A stretch of 58,583 nt of DNA from Brachybacterium massiliense (lineage in GTDB: Bacteria; Actinomycetota; Actinomycetes; Actinomycetales; Dermabacteraceae): assembly GCF_900184245.1 (NCBI RefSeq), contig NZ_FXXB01000002.1:1-58583 (forward strand), read 5' to 3'. This document shows positions 52,386 to 58,506 of this stretch, piece after piece. The notes beneath the pieces were generated by a model, which saw only the letters and a list, made by a program, of their open reading frames with translations, was not told the origin of the DNA and ran no database searches. Within the stretch, counting starts at the first letter, position 1. Every line of letters starts with the position of its first letter. Made by a program: the position numbers and the translations under genes.

Positions 52386-52779
52386 AGCACTCCGTGCTCC
52401 GCGGAACGGCGCGAGCGGCTTCGCCACTGTCGCACGCACCGTGCTTTCTTGCCTGCTGAGGCCCCGCGCTGCGGGCGGTGTTCTGCGGCGGTCAAAGCTC
52501 CGCCTTCGCTCCGCTTCCCGCCACGTCGGCGGGGCTTCCAGCGTGGTTACCAAGCTGCTGCTGCAGGCCCTCTCAGGCTACTCCGAGAGGGGACCCCGAG
52601 TGTCAACCCACGTGCAGGTCATGAGCCACTTTTTACCCTCGCAAGCTCGGGCGAAAAAGTCGCCCAAGACCTGCACTCTTCGGGGTTGACACCCACCCCG
52701 CTTCGGAGTCCCCAAAGGGGAGGTCCCGCAACAGCGGGGTCGCCAGGCGCTACCGCGCCAACAACCGAAGGAGCACACC
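52386..52779 (+). promoter_or_regulatory. Structured leader with giant hairpin (52780 gene)
   Basis: Weak 9-nt units (AGCACTCCG, TGCTCCGCG) at 52386, then a small hairpin (CCCTCTC 52568 / GAGAGGG 52585) and a very long nested hairpin: GTGTCAACCC (52600-52609) with GGGTTGACAC (52683-52692), GTGCAGGTC (52612-52620) with GACCTGCAC (52668-52676), ACTTTTT (52628-52634) with AAAAAGT (52654-52660). GGGCGA/TCGCCC (52649-52665) and ACCCCGA/TCGGGGT offer competing folds. Ends in the shared ribosome-binding site. Confidence 0.68.
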
Positions 52780-53625
52780 ATGACCCAGACCAATCTCACG
52801 CCCGCGCAGTTCGCGGCCTACACGCTCGCATCGCTGATGGAGCCGCTGCCTCGCGGCTTCATCCTCGTCAGCACCGGCAGGGGCGGTCTGTCCGCCATCT
52901 CCGGTGTCGATCCCGACGCCGAGTACCCGGCCGTTCCGCCCGCGCACGAGTACTCGCAACTGGTCGGGCACGAGGTGGTGCTCACGGTCGTCAACGAGAG
53001 CGGGCTCAAGGCCGCGGTGCAGGACGTCGAGACCGTCGTCCGCCGGCTTGACGGGATCAACATCGCCGCCACCATCCTCGCCTCGGGCGAGTACCTGCTG
53101 GACCTCGAGACCAAGCGCACCACAACGCTCGAGGCCGCCAGTGCATCGCTGCCGGCCTCGCTCGGCCGACCCACCGAGCTGCGGCGGTGGGCACCGGTTC
53201 GCGGCCTCGCCTTCGAGCCGATCGAGCCGGACGTCGGCGCGGTCGACACCGAGACGGTCGTGGACGCATGGGTCCACACCGTCGTCACCGGGCGTCGTCC
53301 CGACCAGGCACTGGTCGGGCAGATCGCCGCGGCGATCAGCGACTCGTCTACGCGAGACCAGTTGCTGCTGGCCGTCGCCCGGCTCGGGTTCGACGAGCTC
53401 GACGACGCCAGCGCCGACGAGGACGTCATGGCCGCGCTGCTGGGCGGACGCGGTCGCCCGCTGGGCGAACAGCTCGTCACCGGAGCACTCGCGGCTCAGT
53501 ACGTGGCCGCTCACACCACCGACATGCAGGCGGCCGCGCTGCTGTACGACCGCTCGTGCTCGCTCGCGAACACGGCACGCGCGCTCGTGAACACCCTGAT
53601 GTACCCGGACTGGTTCACCGGCTGA
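52780..53625 (+). CDS. Hypothetical cassette protein, 281 residues
   Basis: Soluble, mixed alpha/beta: MTQTNLTPAQFAAYTLASLMEPLPRGF, VVLTVVNESGLKAAVQDVETVVRRLDG, WAPVRGLAFEPIEPDVG, then a helical C-terminal part (RDQLLLAVARLGFDELD, YDRSCSLANTARALVNTLMYPDWF). No motif or family recognised; weakly reminiscent of DUF4192-type proteins but not enough to assign. Strong ribosome-binding site and a tandem terminator mark it as a self-contained unit. Confidence 0.62.
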   Translation: MTQTNLTPAQFAAYTLASLMEPLPRGFILVSTGRGGLSAISGVDPDAEYPAVPPAHEYSQLVGHEVVLTVVNESGLKAAVQDVETVVRRLDGINIAATILASGEYLLDLETKRTTTLEAASASLPASLGRPTELRRWAPVRGLAFEPIEPDVGAVDTETVVDAWVHTVVTGRRPDQALVGQIAAAISDSSTRDQLLLAVARLGFDELDDASADEDVMAALLGGRGRPLGEQLVTGALAAQYVAAHTTDMQAAALLYDRSCSLANTARALVNTLMYPDWFTG

Positions 53626-53634
53626 GCCGGCAAC

Positions 53635-53690
53635 GCGGGACGGGCCTTCCCGGCCCGTCCCGCAGTGCCCGCCCCCTCCGGGGCGGGCAC
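53635..53690 (+). terminator. Tandem perfect-hairpin terminators
   Basis: First hairpin GCGGGACGGGCC / GGCCCGTCCCGC (53635-53663, 12 bp); the second follows at once, GTGCCCGCCCC / GGGGCGGGCAC with a CTCC loop (53665-53690, 11 bp). It begins 10 bases after the stop. Confidence 0.85.
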
Positions 53691-53854
53691 TTCCGTGCTG
53701 CGCACGTCCTCGCGCTCCGCGCGAGCGAGGGGGAGGGGCGACCCGTGCTGCCTTGCGAGCATTATGCGCAGACGCTCCGCGCCTGCGAGCTGCCGCTGCG
53801 GACATCCCTGGCCGCCCCTCCCAACGCACTCGCATCCGCTCGCCCTCAACCCAA

Positions 53855-53881
53855 TGCACTGCGTGCACCATCTGCACTGCA
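53855..53881 (+). repeat. 9-nt repeat array before leader copy E
   Basis: Three exact-phase units TGCACTGCG, TGCACCATC, TGCACTGCA, overlapping a -10-like CATATC. A dyad (CTCGCGC / GCGCGAG) lies upstream near 53710. No ORF is supported between 53691 and 53900. Confidence 0.7.
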
Positions 53882-53903
53882 TATCGTCAGCTGTCGCTGA
53901 CGA

Positions 53904-54203
53904 CTGACGGAGACCGGCCTCGCCGGCCCCTCAGCTCGAGCCGGGCCCACCCGGCTCGAGCCCTTCGATTTCCCGTCCTCCTGGGCTTCCCACTGTGCTC
54001 GCTCCTCCCTCCACGCAACTCCGCGCCGCGGAGTCATCCGAGCGCGAGAACTTCTCGACGCGGTCGCACGCTCCCTCTCATCGCCGAGAACTTCTCGCCC
54101 CCGATGCCCTGCGGGTGCGCTCCGCTCGATCGCGGCGCCGTTCACAAGCACCAGGAGGACGGGGAAAAAACGATTCCGGTCCCACACCACCAAGGAGCAC
54201 ACC
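53904..54203 (+). promoter_or_regulatory. Type I structured 5' leader (copy E)
   Basis: Ordered helices: a CCGGC..GCCGG hairpin near 53914; P0 GCTCGAGCCGGG / CCCGGCTCGAGC (53934-53961); long-range P1 CCCGTCCTCCTGG (53972-53984) with CCAGGAGGACGGG (54151-54163); P2 ACTCCGC/GCGGAGT (54018-54034); P3 GCGAGAA/TTCTCGC outside TTCTCG/CGAGAA (54044-54098). GGTGCGCTCC (54114-54123) is complementary at 9 of 10 positions to the ribosome-binding site GGAGCACACC. Confidence 0.78.
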
Positions 54204-54626
54204 ATGACCCGCGAGTTCACCATCACCCGCCGGACCTACACCGGCTCCATCGACTTCCTGCGCGGGGCGGAGGTGACCATGGCCGAGCCCGGCGGAGATC
54301 GCTACGCCCGCGTCACCGTTCGAAGCGGAAGGGAGACGTACTACCTCGAGAACGTCGGTCATGACTCCATCACCACCCAGACCCTGCACCGCACCGTGCG
54401 CTGGACCTCCGACTACGCGCACCGCGCAAGGGATGCCGCGCAGCAGATCGACGGCGCAGACCCGCACCGAGCCACCCGCCTCGCGCGCTACGCCTCCCTC
54501 TGCGCCCGGGCCGCACGCACCCTCAGCGACAACTCGCCCGGCACCGGTATGGCCCTCGACGCCGGCGAGGCCGCCGCCTGGGCGGCCGACGCCGAGGCAG
54601 CAGCCGGAACCCCCTGCGGCAGCTGA
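54204..54626 (+). CDS. Hypothetical cassette protein, 140 residues
   Basis: A beta-rich N-terminus (REFTITRRTYTGSIDFLRGAEVTMAEP, ARVTVRSGRETYYLENVG) followed by a helical, Ala-rich half (YAHRARDAAQQID, RLARYASLCARAARTLSDN). No family recognised. Controlled by a type I leader and the shared ribosome-binding site. A weak hairpin (CCGCAC / GTGCGG, 54639-54661) follows the stop. Confidence 0.6.
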   Translation: MTREFTITRRTYTGSIDFLRGAEVTMAEPGGDRYARVTVRSGRETYYLENVGHDSITTQTLHRTVRWTSDYAHRARDAAQQIDGADPHRATRLARYASLCARAARTLSDNSPGTGMALDAGEAAAWAADAEAAAGTPCGS

Positions 54627-54703
54627 CCACTGCGCGGGCCGCACGCACCAGTCCGGTGCGGGCGGTCCGTGCCGCCCAATCGGAACTCGCTGCGCTCGTG
54701 CCG

Positions 54704-54748
54704 TGCCCACACCGCACTCCGTGCGACCCATGCACTCCGTGCAGTTCG
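54704..54748 (+). repeat. 9-nt repeat array before leader copy F
   Basis: Five in-phase units TGCCCACAC, CGCACTCCG, TGCGACCCA, TGCACTCCG, TGCAGTTCG, ending 26 bases before the type I leader. No ORF is supported in the surrounding gap. Confidence 0.72.
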
Positions 54749-54773
54749 GGGCACTGCCCAGCGGGCAGCACCC

Positions 54774-55062
54774 TGACGGCTGCCGGCTCCGCCGGCCCTC
54801 ACCGATCCGGGGCCCGCCCCGGATCGGCCCTTCATGTTCCCCGTCCTCCTGGGCTTTCCACTATGACCCCTCCGCGACTGCACGCAACCCCGCTCCGCGG
54901 GGTCGGCGGAGGCCGAGAACTTCCCGACGCGCTGCGCTTATTTCGCCGGGAACTTCTCGGCCTCACCGCCCTCCGGGTGCGCTCCGCGGCTCCGGGGCCC
55001 GTTCACAAGCACCAGGAGGACGGGGAAAAACGATCCCGGCCACTGGCCGAAAGGAGCACACC
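54774..55062 (+). promoter_or_regulatory. Type I structured 5' leader (copy F)
   Basis: Same order as copy E with different stem sequences: GCCGGC-TCC-GCCGGC near 54782; P0 CCGATCCGGGG / CCCCGGATCGG (54802-54827); P1 TTCCCCGTCCTCCTGG (54837-54852) with CCAGGAGGACGGGGAA (55012-55027), extended by GCTT/AAGC past a bulged A; P2 ACCCCGC/GCGGGGT (54887-54903); P3 GGCCGAGAA/TTCTCGGCC around TTCCCG/CGGGAA (54911-54962). Anti-ribosome-site GGTGCGCTCC at 54976-54985. Confidence 0.8.
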
Positions 55063-56373
55063 ATGACCACCACCGACACCACGCGCACGCTCGTGCACGT
55101 CGACCCCGCCAGCATCGTGCTGGACACCAACGTCCGCGCCGACGCCCGCCTCGACAAGGCCTTCCTCGCCTCCATCCGCAACCACGGCGTCATGCAACCC
55201 GTCGTCGGGTACCGCGACGACGACGGAGCCGTGCACGTCCTACAGGGCCAGCGCCGCACCCTCGCCGCCGTCGAGACCCAGCGCGAGACCATCCCCGTCT
55301 ACCTCGCCGAGAACCCCGACGAGGCCGGACGGATCATCACCCAGATGGTCGAGAACGACCAGCGCACCGGAATCACCGAAGCCGAGCGCGCCGACGGCTA
55401 CGAGCAGCTCTTCCTGCTCGGCCTCTCCGCTTCCCAGATCGCCAAGTGCACCCACACTCGCAAGGAGACCGTGGAGCAGGGAATCACCGCGCGCCGGAGT
55501 CAAATCGCCCGCGATCACCTCACCGCTGGCCTCACCATCGAGCAGGCCGCAGTGCTCGCGGAGTTCGACGACGACGAGGAGGCCATCGACTCCCTCGTCC
55601 AGTCCGCCCAGCGCGGCGGTTTCGAACACACCGCCTCCCGCCTCCGCCAGCGGCGCGAGGCCGCACGCGCCGTCGCCGCCGAGGTCGACCGCCTCACCGC
55701 CGAAGGCATCACCGTCCTCGACAAGACCCCGTGGGACTACTACTACGACGGCCGCGGAGCAGCCGCCCCGCTCCGCGCCCTCGACGCGGACGAGGAGCAG
55801 CACACCACCTGCCCCGGCCACGCAGTCATCGTCACCGCCACATGGGCGGGGGAGGCCCAGACCCAGGAGATCTGCACGGACTGGAAGGCCAACGGACACA
55901 AGAACCACGAGGCCGCCGCCGGAAGCAGCGGCCCCCTCAACGAGGACGAGAAGGCCGAGCGCCGCCGCATCATCGAGGGCAACAAGGAATGGCGCGCCGC
56001 CACCGACGTGCGACGCGACTGGCTGCGCACCTTCACCCAGCGCAAGAGCGCCCCGAAGGACGCCGCCGCCACCCTCGCACGACTCCTCGCCCAGGCCCCC
56101 AGCCGCGTCCACGACGGCATGAACGACCGCAAGGGCATCACTACCGAGGTGATGGGGCAGGGGTGGAGGAACAACGTCCCTGCCACCAGCGCACGCGCCA
56201 GCATCTACGCCCTCACCATCGCCCTCGCGGGCATCGAGGTCACCTACGCCGACGTGCACACCTGGCGACACATGACCGCCAACGACCTCGACTACCTCGC
56301 CGTCCTCGTCGCCTGGGGCTACACCCCCTGCGACCTCGAACAGGGCCTGCTCGACGCCCGCGCCGAGCAGTGA
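55063..56373 (+). CDS. ParB/Spo0J-family nuclease-domain protein
   Basis: 436 residues. An N-terminal ParB-like domain: VDPASIVLDTNVRADARLDKAFLASIRNHGVMQPVVGYRDDDGAVHVLQGQRR (GxxR-type box in QGQRRTLAA), ENDQRTGITEAERADGYEQL, then an HTH (LGLSASQIAKCTHTRKETV). The C-terminal half is unique, with possible Cys/His pairs (EEQHTTCPGHAVI, ICTDWKANGHKNHE). It is far from parA and controlled by a type I leader, so it may be a transcriptional or stability factor and not the partition ParB. A terminator follows at once. Confidence 0.82.
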   Translation: MTTTDTTRTLVHVDPASIVLDTNVRADARLDKAFLASIRNHGVMQPVVGYRDDDGAVHVLQGQRRTLAAVETQRETIPVYLAENPDEAGRIITQMVENDQRTGITEAERADGYEQLFLLGLSASQIAKCTHTRKETVEQGITARRSQIARDHLTAGLTIEQAAVLAEFDDDEEAIDSLVQSAQRGGFEHTASRLRQRREAARAVAAEVDRLTAEGITVLDKTPWDYYYDGRGAAAPLRALDADEEQHTTCPGHAVIVTATWAGEAQTQEICTDWKANGHKNHEAAAGSSGPLNEDEKAERRRIIEGNKEWRAATDVRRDWLRTFTQRKSAPKDAAATLARLLAQAPSRVHDGMNDRKGITTEVMGQGWRNNVPATSARASIYALTIALAGIEVTYADVHTWRHMTANDLDYLAVLVAWGYTPCDLEQGLLDARAEQ

Positions 56374-56379
56374 CTCACC

Positions 56380-56408
56380 GGTCCGCCCCGCCCCGCGCGG
56401 GGCGGACC
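56380..56408 (+). terminator. Terminator after the ParB-domain gene
   Basis: GGTCCGCCCCGC (56380-56391) pairs with GCGGGGCGGACC (56397-56408): perfect 12-bp stem with a 5-base loop. GC-rich dyads continue to about 56590 with no ORF. Confidence 0.85.
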
Positions 56409-56599
56409 GCCCCCGGCGGGGTCCCGCCGAGTCCAGCGGCCGCGCCGTCCCGGCGCGCAGCATCCCCCTCCCGGCGCGCAGCGCGCCGGGAGAACAGCCC
56501 GGCGCCGGCGGACGGAGCCGCCGCACCAGGCTGCCGGGCCCCGAAGGGCCCGCAGCGGCCTCGGCCGACCCGTGGACGGGCCGGCCGAGCCTACCTCTC

Positions 56600-56644
56600 C
56601 GCACTCCGTGCACCATGCGCACTAACTGCACTGACTGTGCCGCG
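56600..56644 (+). repeat. 9-nt repeat array before leader copy C
   Basis: CGCACTCCG, TGCACCATG, CGCACTAAC, TGCACTGAC and a degenerate fifth unit, all in 9-nt phase, ending 39 bases before the type II leader. Confidence 0.75.
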
Positions 56645-56682
56645 CGCACCCGATCGACGGGGCCTGACCCTTCGCCCTGCCT

Positions 56683-56927
56683 GGGGGTGCTGGACCGGGG
56701 GATCTTGACGCACTGGCGGGGGAGGAGCACACCCGGCTCGCTCCGCTCGGCCGACGGTCCCCAACAAGATCCCGACGCGCTGCGCTTATTTCGCCGGGAT
56801 CTTCTCGGGTCCTCGCCGGCTGCCCGGGCTCTCGCCTCCGGCTCGACCCTTCGGGGTGCACCACCCCCACCAGCGCATCCCCCGCTCCACGTCAGCACCC
56901 CCGAACAACAGGACGAAGGAGCACACC
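56683..56927 (+). promoter_or_regulatory. Type II structured 5' leader (copy C)
   Basis: Almost identical to the nrdH leader (copy A), 35 kb away. P1 GGGGGTGCTG (56683-56692) pairs with CAGCACCCCC (56893-56902). Both alternative pairings of the CAAGATCCC segment are intact. The conserved GACGCGCTGCGCTTATTT loop, a duplicate GGAGCACACC and the final AAGGAGCACACC-ATG are present. Confidence 0.75.
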
Positions 56928-57263
56928 ATGACCCCCGAGATCAGCAGCTACGACCGCCTCCTCGAGATGGAGGCCCGCCAGCGCCAGGACCCGTTCTGGG
57001 GCCACATCCACCGCCAGCTCGACGAGATCGAGGCCGCCGCGCCCACCACCAGCGCCGAGGTCCTCCGCCTCCTCGACAGCAACAACCCCAACTCGGGGTT
57101 CTTCCACGGCGGCATGGACCGCGAGCTCCTGGGCTCCCTCACCATCGCCGGATGGGAGGTCACCGAGTACAACGCCGCCTACTACTGGACCGCGCAGCAC
57201 CCCGCCACGGGCGAGAGCCTCGAGTACATCGAGGGCGACGTCTACAACCGCACCGACCGGTGA
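56928..57263 (+). CDS. Hypothetical cassette protein, 111 residues
   Basis: Helical N-terminal half (SYDRLLEMEARQRQDPFWGHIHRQLDEIEAA) and a beta-rich C-terminal half (SLTIAGWEVTEYNAAYYWTAQHPATGESLEYIEGDVYNRTDR). No family recognised. Type II leader, shared ribosome-binding site and its own terminator. Confidence 0.62.
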   Translation: MTPEISSYDRLLEMEARQRQDPFWGHIHRQLDEIEAAAPTTSAEVLRLLDSNNPNSGFFHGGMDRELLGSLTIAGWEVTEYNAAYYWTAQHPATGESLEYIEGDVYNRTDR

Positions 57264-57266
57264 TCC

Positions 57267-57291
57267 GGACCCGGGCCAAGGGCCCGGGTCC
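57267..57291 (+). terminator. Terminator of the 56928 cassette
   Basis: GGACCCGGGCC-AAG-GGCCCGGGTCC, a perfect 11-bp stem with a 3-base loop, 3 bases after the stop. Confidence 0.87.
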
Positions 57292-57376
57292 CTCACCCAA
57301 GCGGCGCCCGGCTGCGCCGGGCACTCCACCTCTACAGCGCACTCCGTGCTCTCGAGCATCGCCTCACCGGCGACCC

Positions 57377-57670
57377 TCTGACGGCGACCGGCTCCGCCGG
57401 CCCCTGCGCACGCCCCGCGACCCGTCGCGGGGCGCATCCCTCATTCCCCGTGTCCTGGGCTTCTCACTATGACCCCTGCGCTCCTCCACACAACCCCGCT
57501 GCGCGGGGTCCGGGCAGCCGACAACTTCCCGACGCGCTGCGCTTATCTCGCCGAGAACTTCTCGACCACCCGGCCCTCCGGGTGTGCTCCCTCGCTCCGG
57601 GCCCCGTTCAAAAGCACCAGGGCACGGGGAAAAAACGACCGGGCCACCTACCACACCGAAGGAGACACCC
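57377..57670 (+). promoter_or_regulatory. Type I structured 5' leader (copy G)
   Basis: Two weak 9-nt units (CGCACTCCG, TGCTCTCGA at 57338) precede it. Helices: CCGGC-TCC-GCCGG near 57388; P0 CGCCCCGCGA / TCGCGGGGCG (57411-57434); P1 TTCCCCGTGTCCTGG (57444-57458) with CCAGGGCACGGGGAA (57617-57631), shifted by one base pair and changed on both strands relative to copy F; P2 ACCCCGC/GCGGGGT (57493-57509); P3 at 57521-57565 with one mismatch. GGGTGTGCTCC (57580-57590) matches its own altered ribosome site GGAGACACCC with one bulged base. Confidence 0.78.
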
Positions 57671-57817
57671 ATGGACGAGAACACCACCCACTGCCACAGC
57701 TGCCACCGCGACATCCCCGCCCTCAGCGAGTTCTACGGCGGCGGCCGCGACCTCACCGCGCACCAGCCCGACTGCCCCGAGCTCGCCGAGGCCCTCGCCG
57801 ACCTCCGCAACCGCTGA
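57671..57817 (+). CDS. Small CxxC protein of the last type I cassette
   Basis: 48 residues: MDENTTHCHSCHRDIPALSEF then HQPDCPELAEALADLRNR. CHSC with later His and Cys could bind zinc. GAAGGAGACACCC precedes ATG, the variant of the shared ribosome-binding site that co-varies with its leader. 23 bases before the next gene. Confidence 0.6.
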   Translation: MDENTTHCHSCHRDIPALSEFYGGGRDLTAHQPDCPELAEALADLRNR

Positions 57818-57840
57818 CCCTCACCACCAAGGAGCACACC

Positions 57841-58506
57841 ATGACCGACCAGACCCTCACCATCCACGGCCGCCAGGTCACCGCCCGCGGCAACCTCGAC
57901 CTCCTCGTCGCCCCCGGCCGCGTCCTCATCACCGGCAGCCGCGCCAGCACCCCCTACGGCGAGACCGTCGCCCGCAGTGCCGCCGAGATGCTCAGCCAGC
58001 GCGGAGCGATCCTCATCGCCAGCACCGCCTACGGCATCGACGGCACCGCCGTCCGCGCCGCCCGCCCGGACCGCACCGTCCTCGTCCAGGCCGCAGGCCT
58101 GAACCGCCCCTACCCGCGCGGCAACGCCCACCTCGCCCACCACGTGCAGGACCAGGGCGGCCTCCTCCTCACCGTCGCCACCGACCCTGACGCCGGCCCC
58201 ACCCGCTGGGACCTCCTCGACGCCGCCGCCCTCCGCGGCGCGATCGCCCACCATGCCCTGTTCGTTGAGGGCGCGCACCGCAGCACCGCCTACGGAGCTT
58301 CCCTCACCTGCCCCTCCGTCTGGGCCGCCCCCGGACCGCTCACCAGCGCCGCGAGCGCATTCCCGCTCCGTCTCCTGCGCGAGGGTGCCCGACTCTGGAC
58401 CGAGGACCCCGCCGACGCCGACCTCATCGCCACCGCCAACAACACCACCCACCCCTACCGAGGCGAGCACTCCGACCTCCTCAACCACCGCCATCACGCC
58501 GCATGA
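57841..58506 (+). CDS. DprA/Smf-like Rossmann-fold protein
   Basis: 221 residues. VLITGSRASTPYGETVARSAAEMLSQRGAILIASTAYGIDGTAVRAA matches the GSR.....G and S..A.GID..A signatures of DprA (DNA-processing) proteins; VLVQAAGLNRPYPRGNAHLAHHVQDQGG and VWAAPGPLTSAASAFPLRLLREGARLW are also in DprA order. Shorter than chromosomal DprA (about 290-370) and without the DML1 domain. DprA loads RecA on incoming single strands; on a conjugative plasmid it may help establishment after transfer. Shared ribosome-binding site AAGGAGCACACC; the window ends shortly after. Confidence 0.75.
   Translation: MTDQTLTIHGRQVTARGNLDLLVAPGRVLITGSRASTPYGETVARSAAEMLSQRGAILIASTAYGIDGTAVRAARPDRTVLVQAAGLNRPYPRGNAHLAHHVQDQGGLLLTVATDPDAGPTRWDLLDAAALRGAIAHHALFVEGAHRSTAYGASLTCPSVWAAPGPLTSAASAFPLRLLREGARLWTEDPADADLIATANNTTHPYRGEHSDLLNHRHHAA

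Noticed and set aside
55240..56898. Minus-strand ORF opposite the ParB-domain gene and leader C
   Set aside because: Gly/Val/Leu-rich shadow of the coding strand and of the structured leader; no start signal.
51600..58500. Repeated leaders read as a CRISPR array or MITEs
   Set aside because: Copies are 230-300 nt, differ in stem sequence, are separated by genes and end exactly at start codons; no spacers, terminal inverted repeats with target duplications, or cas/transposase genes.
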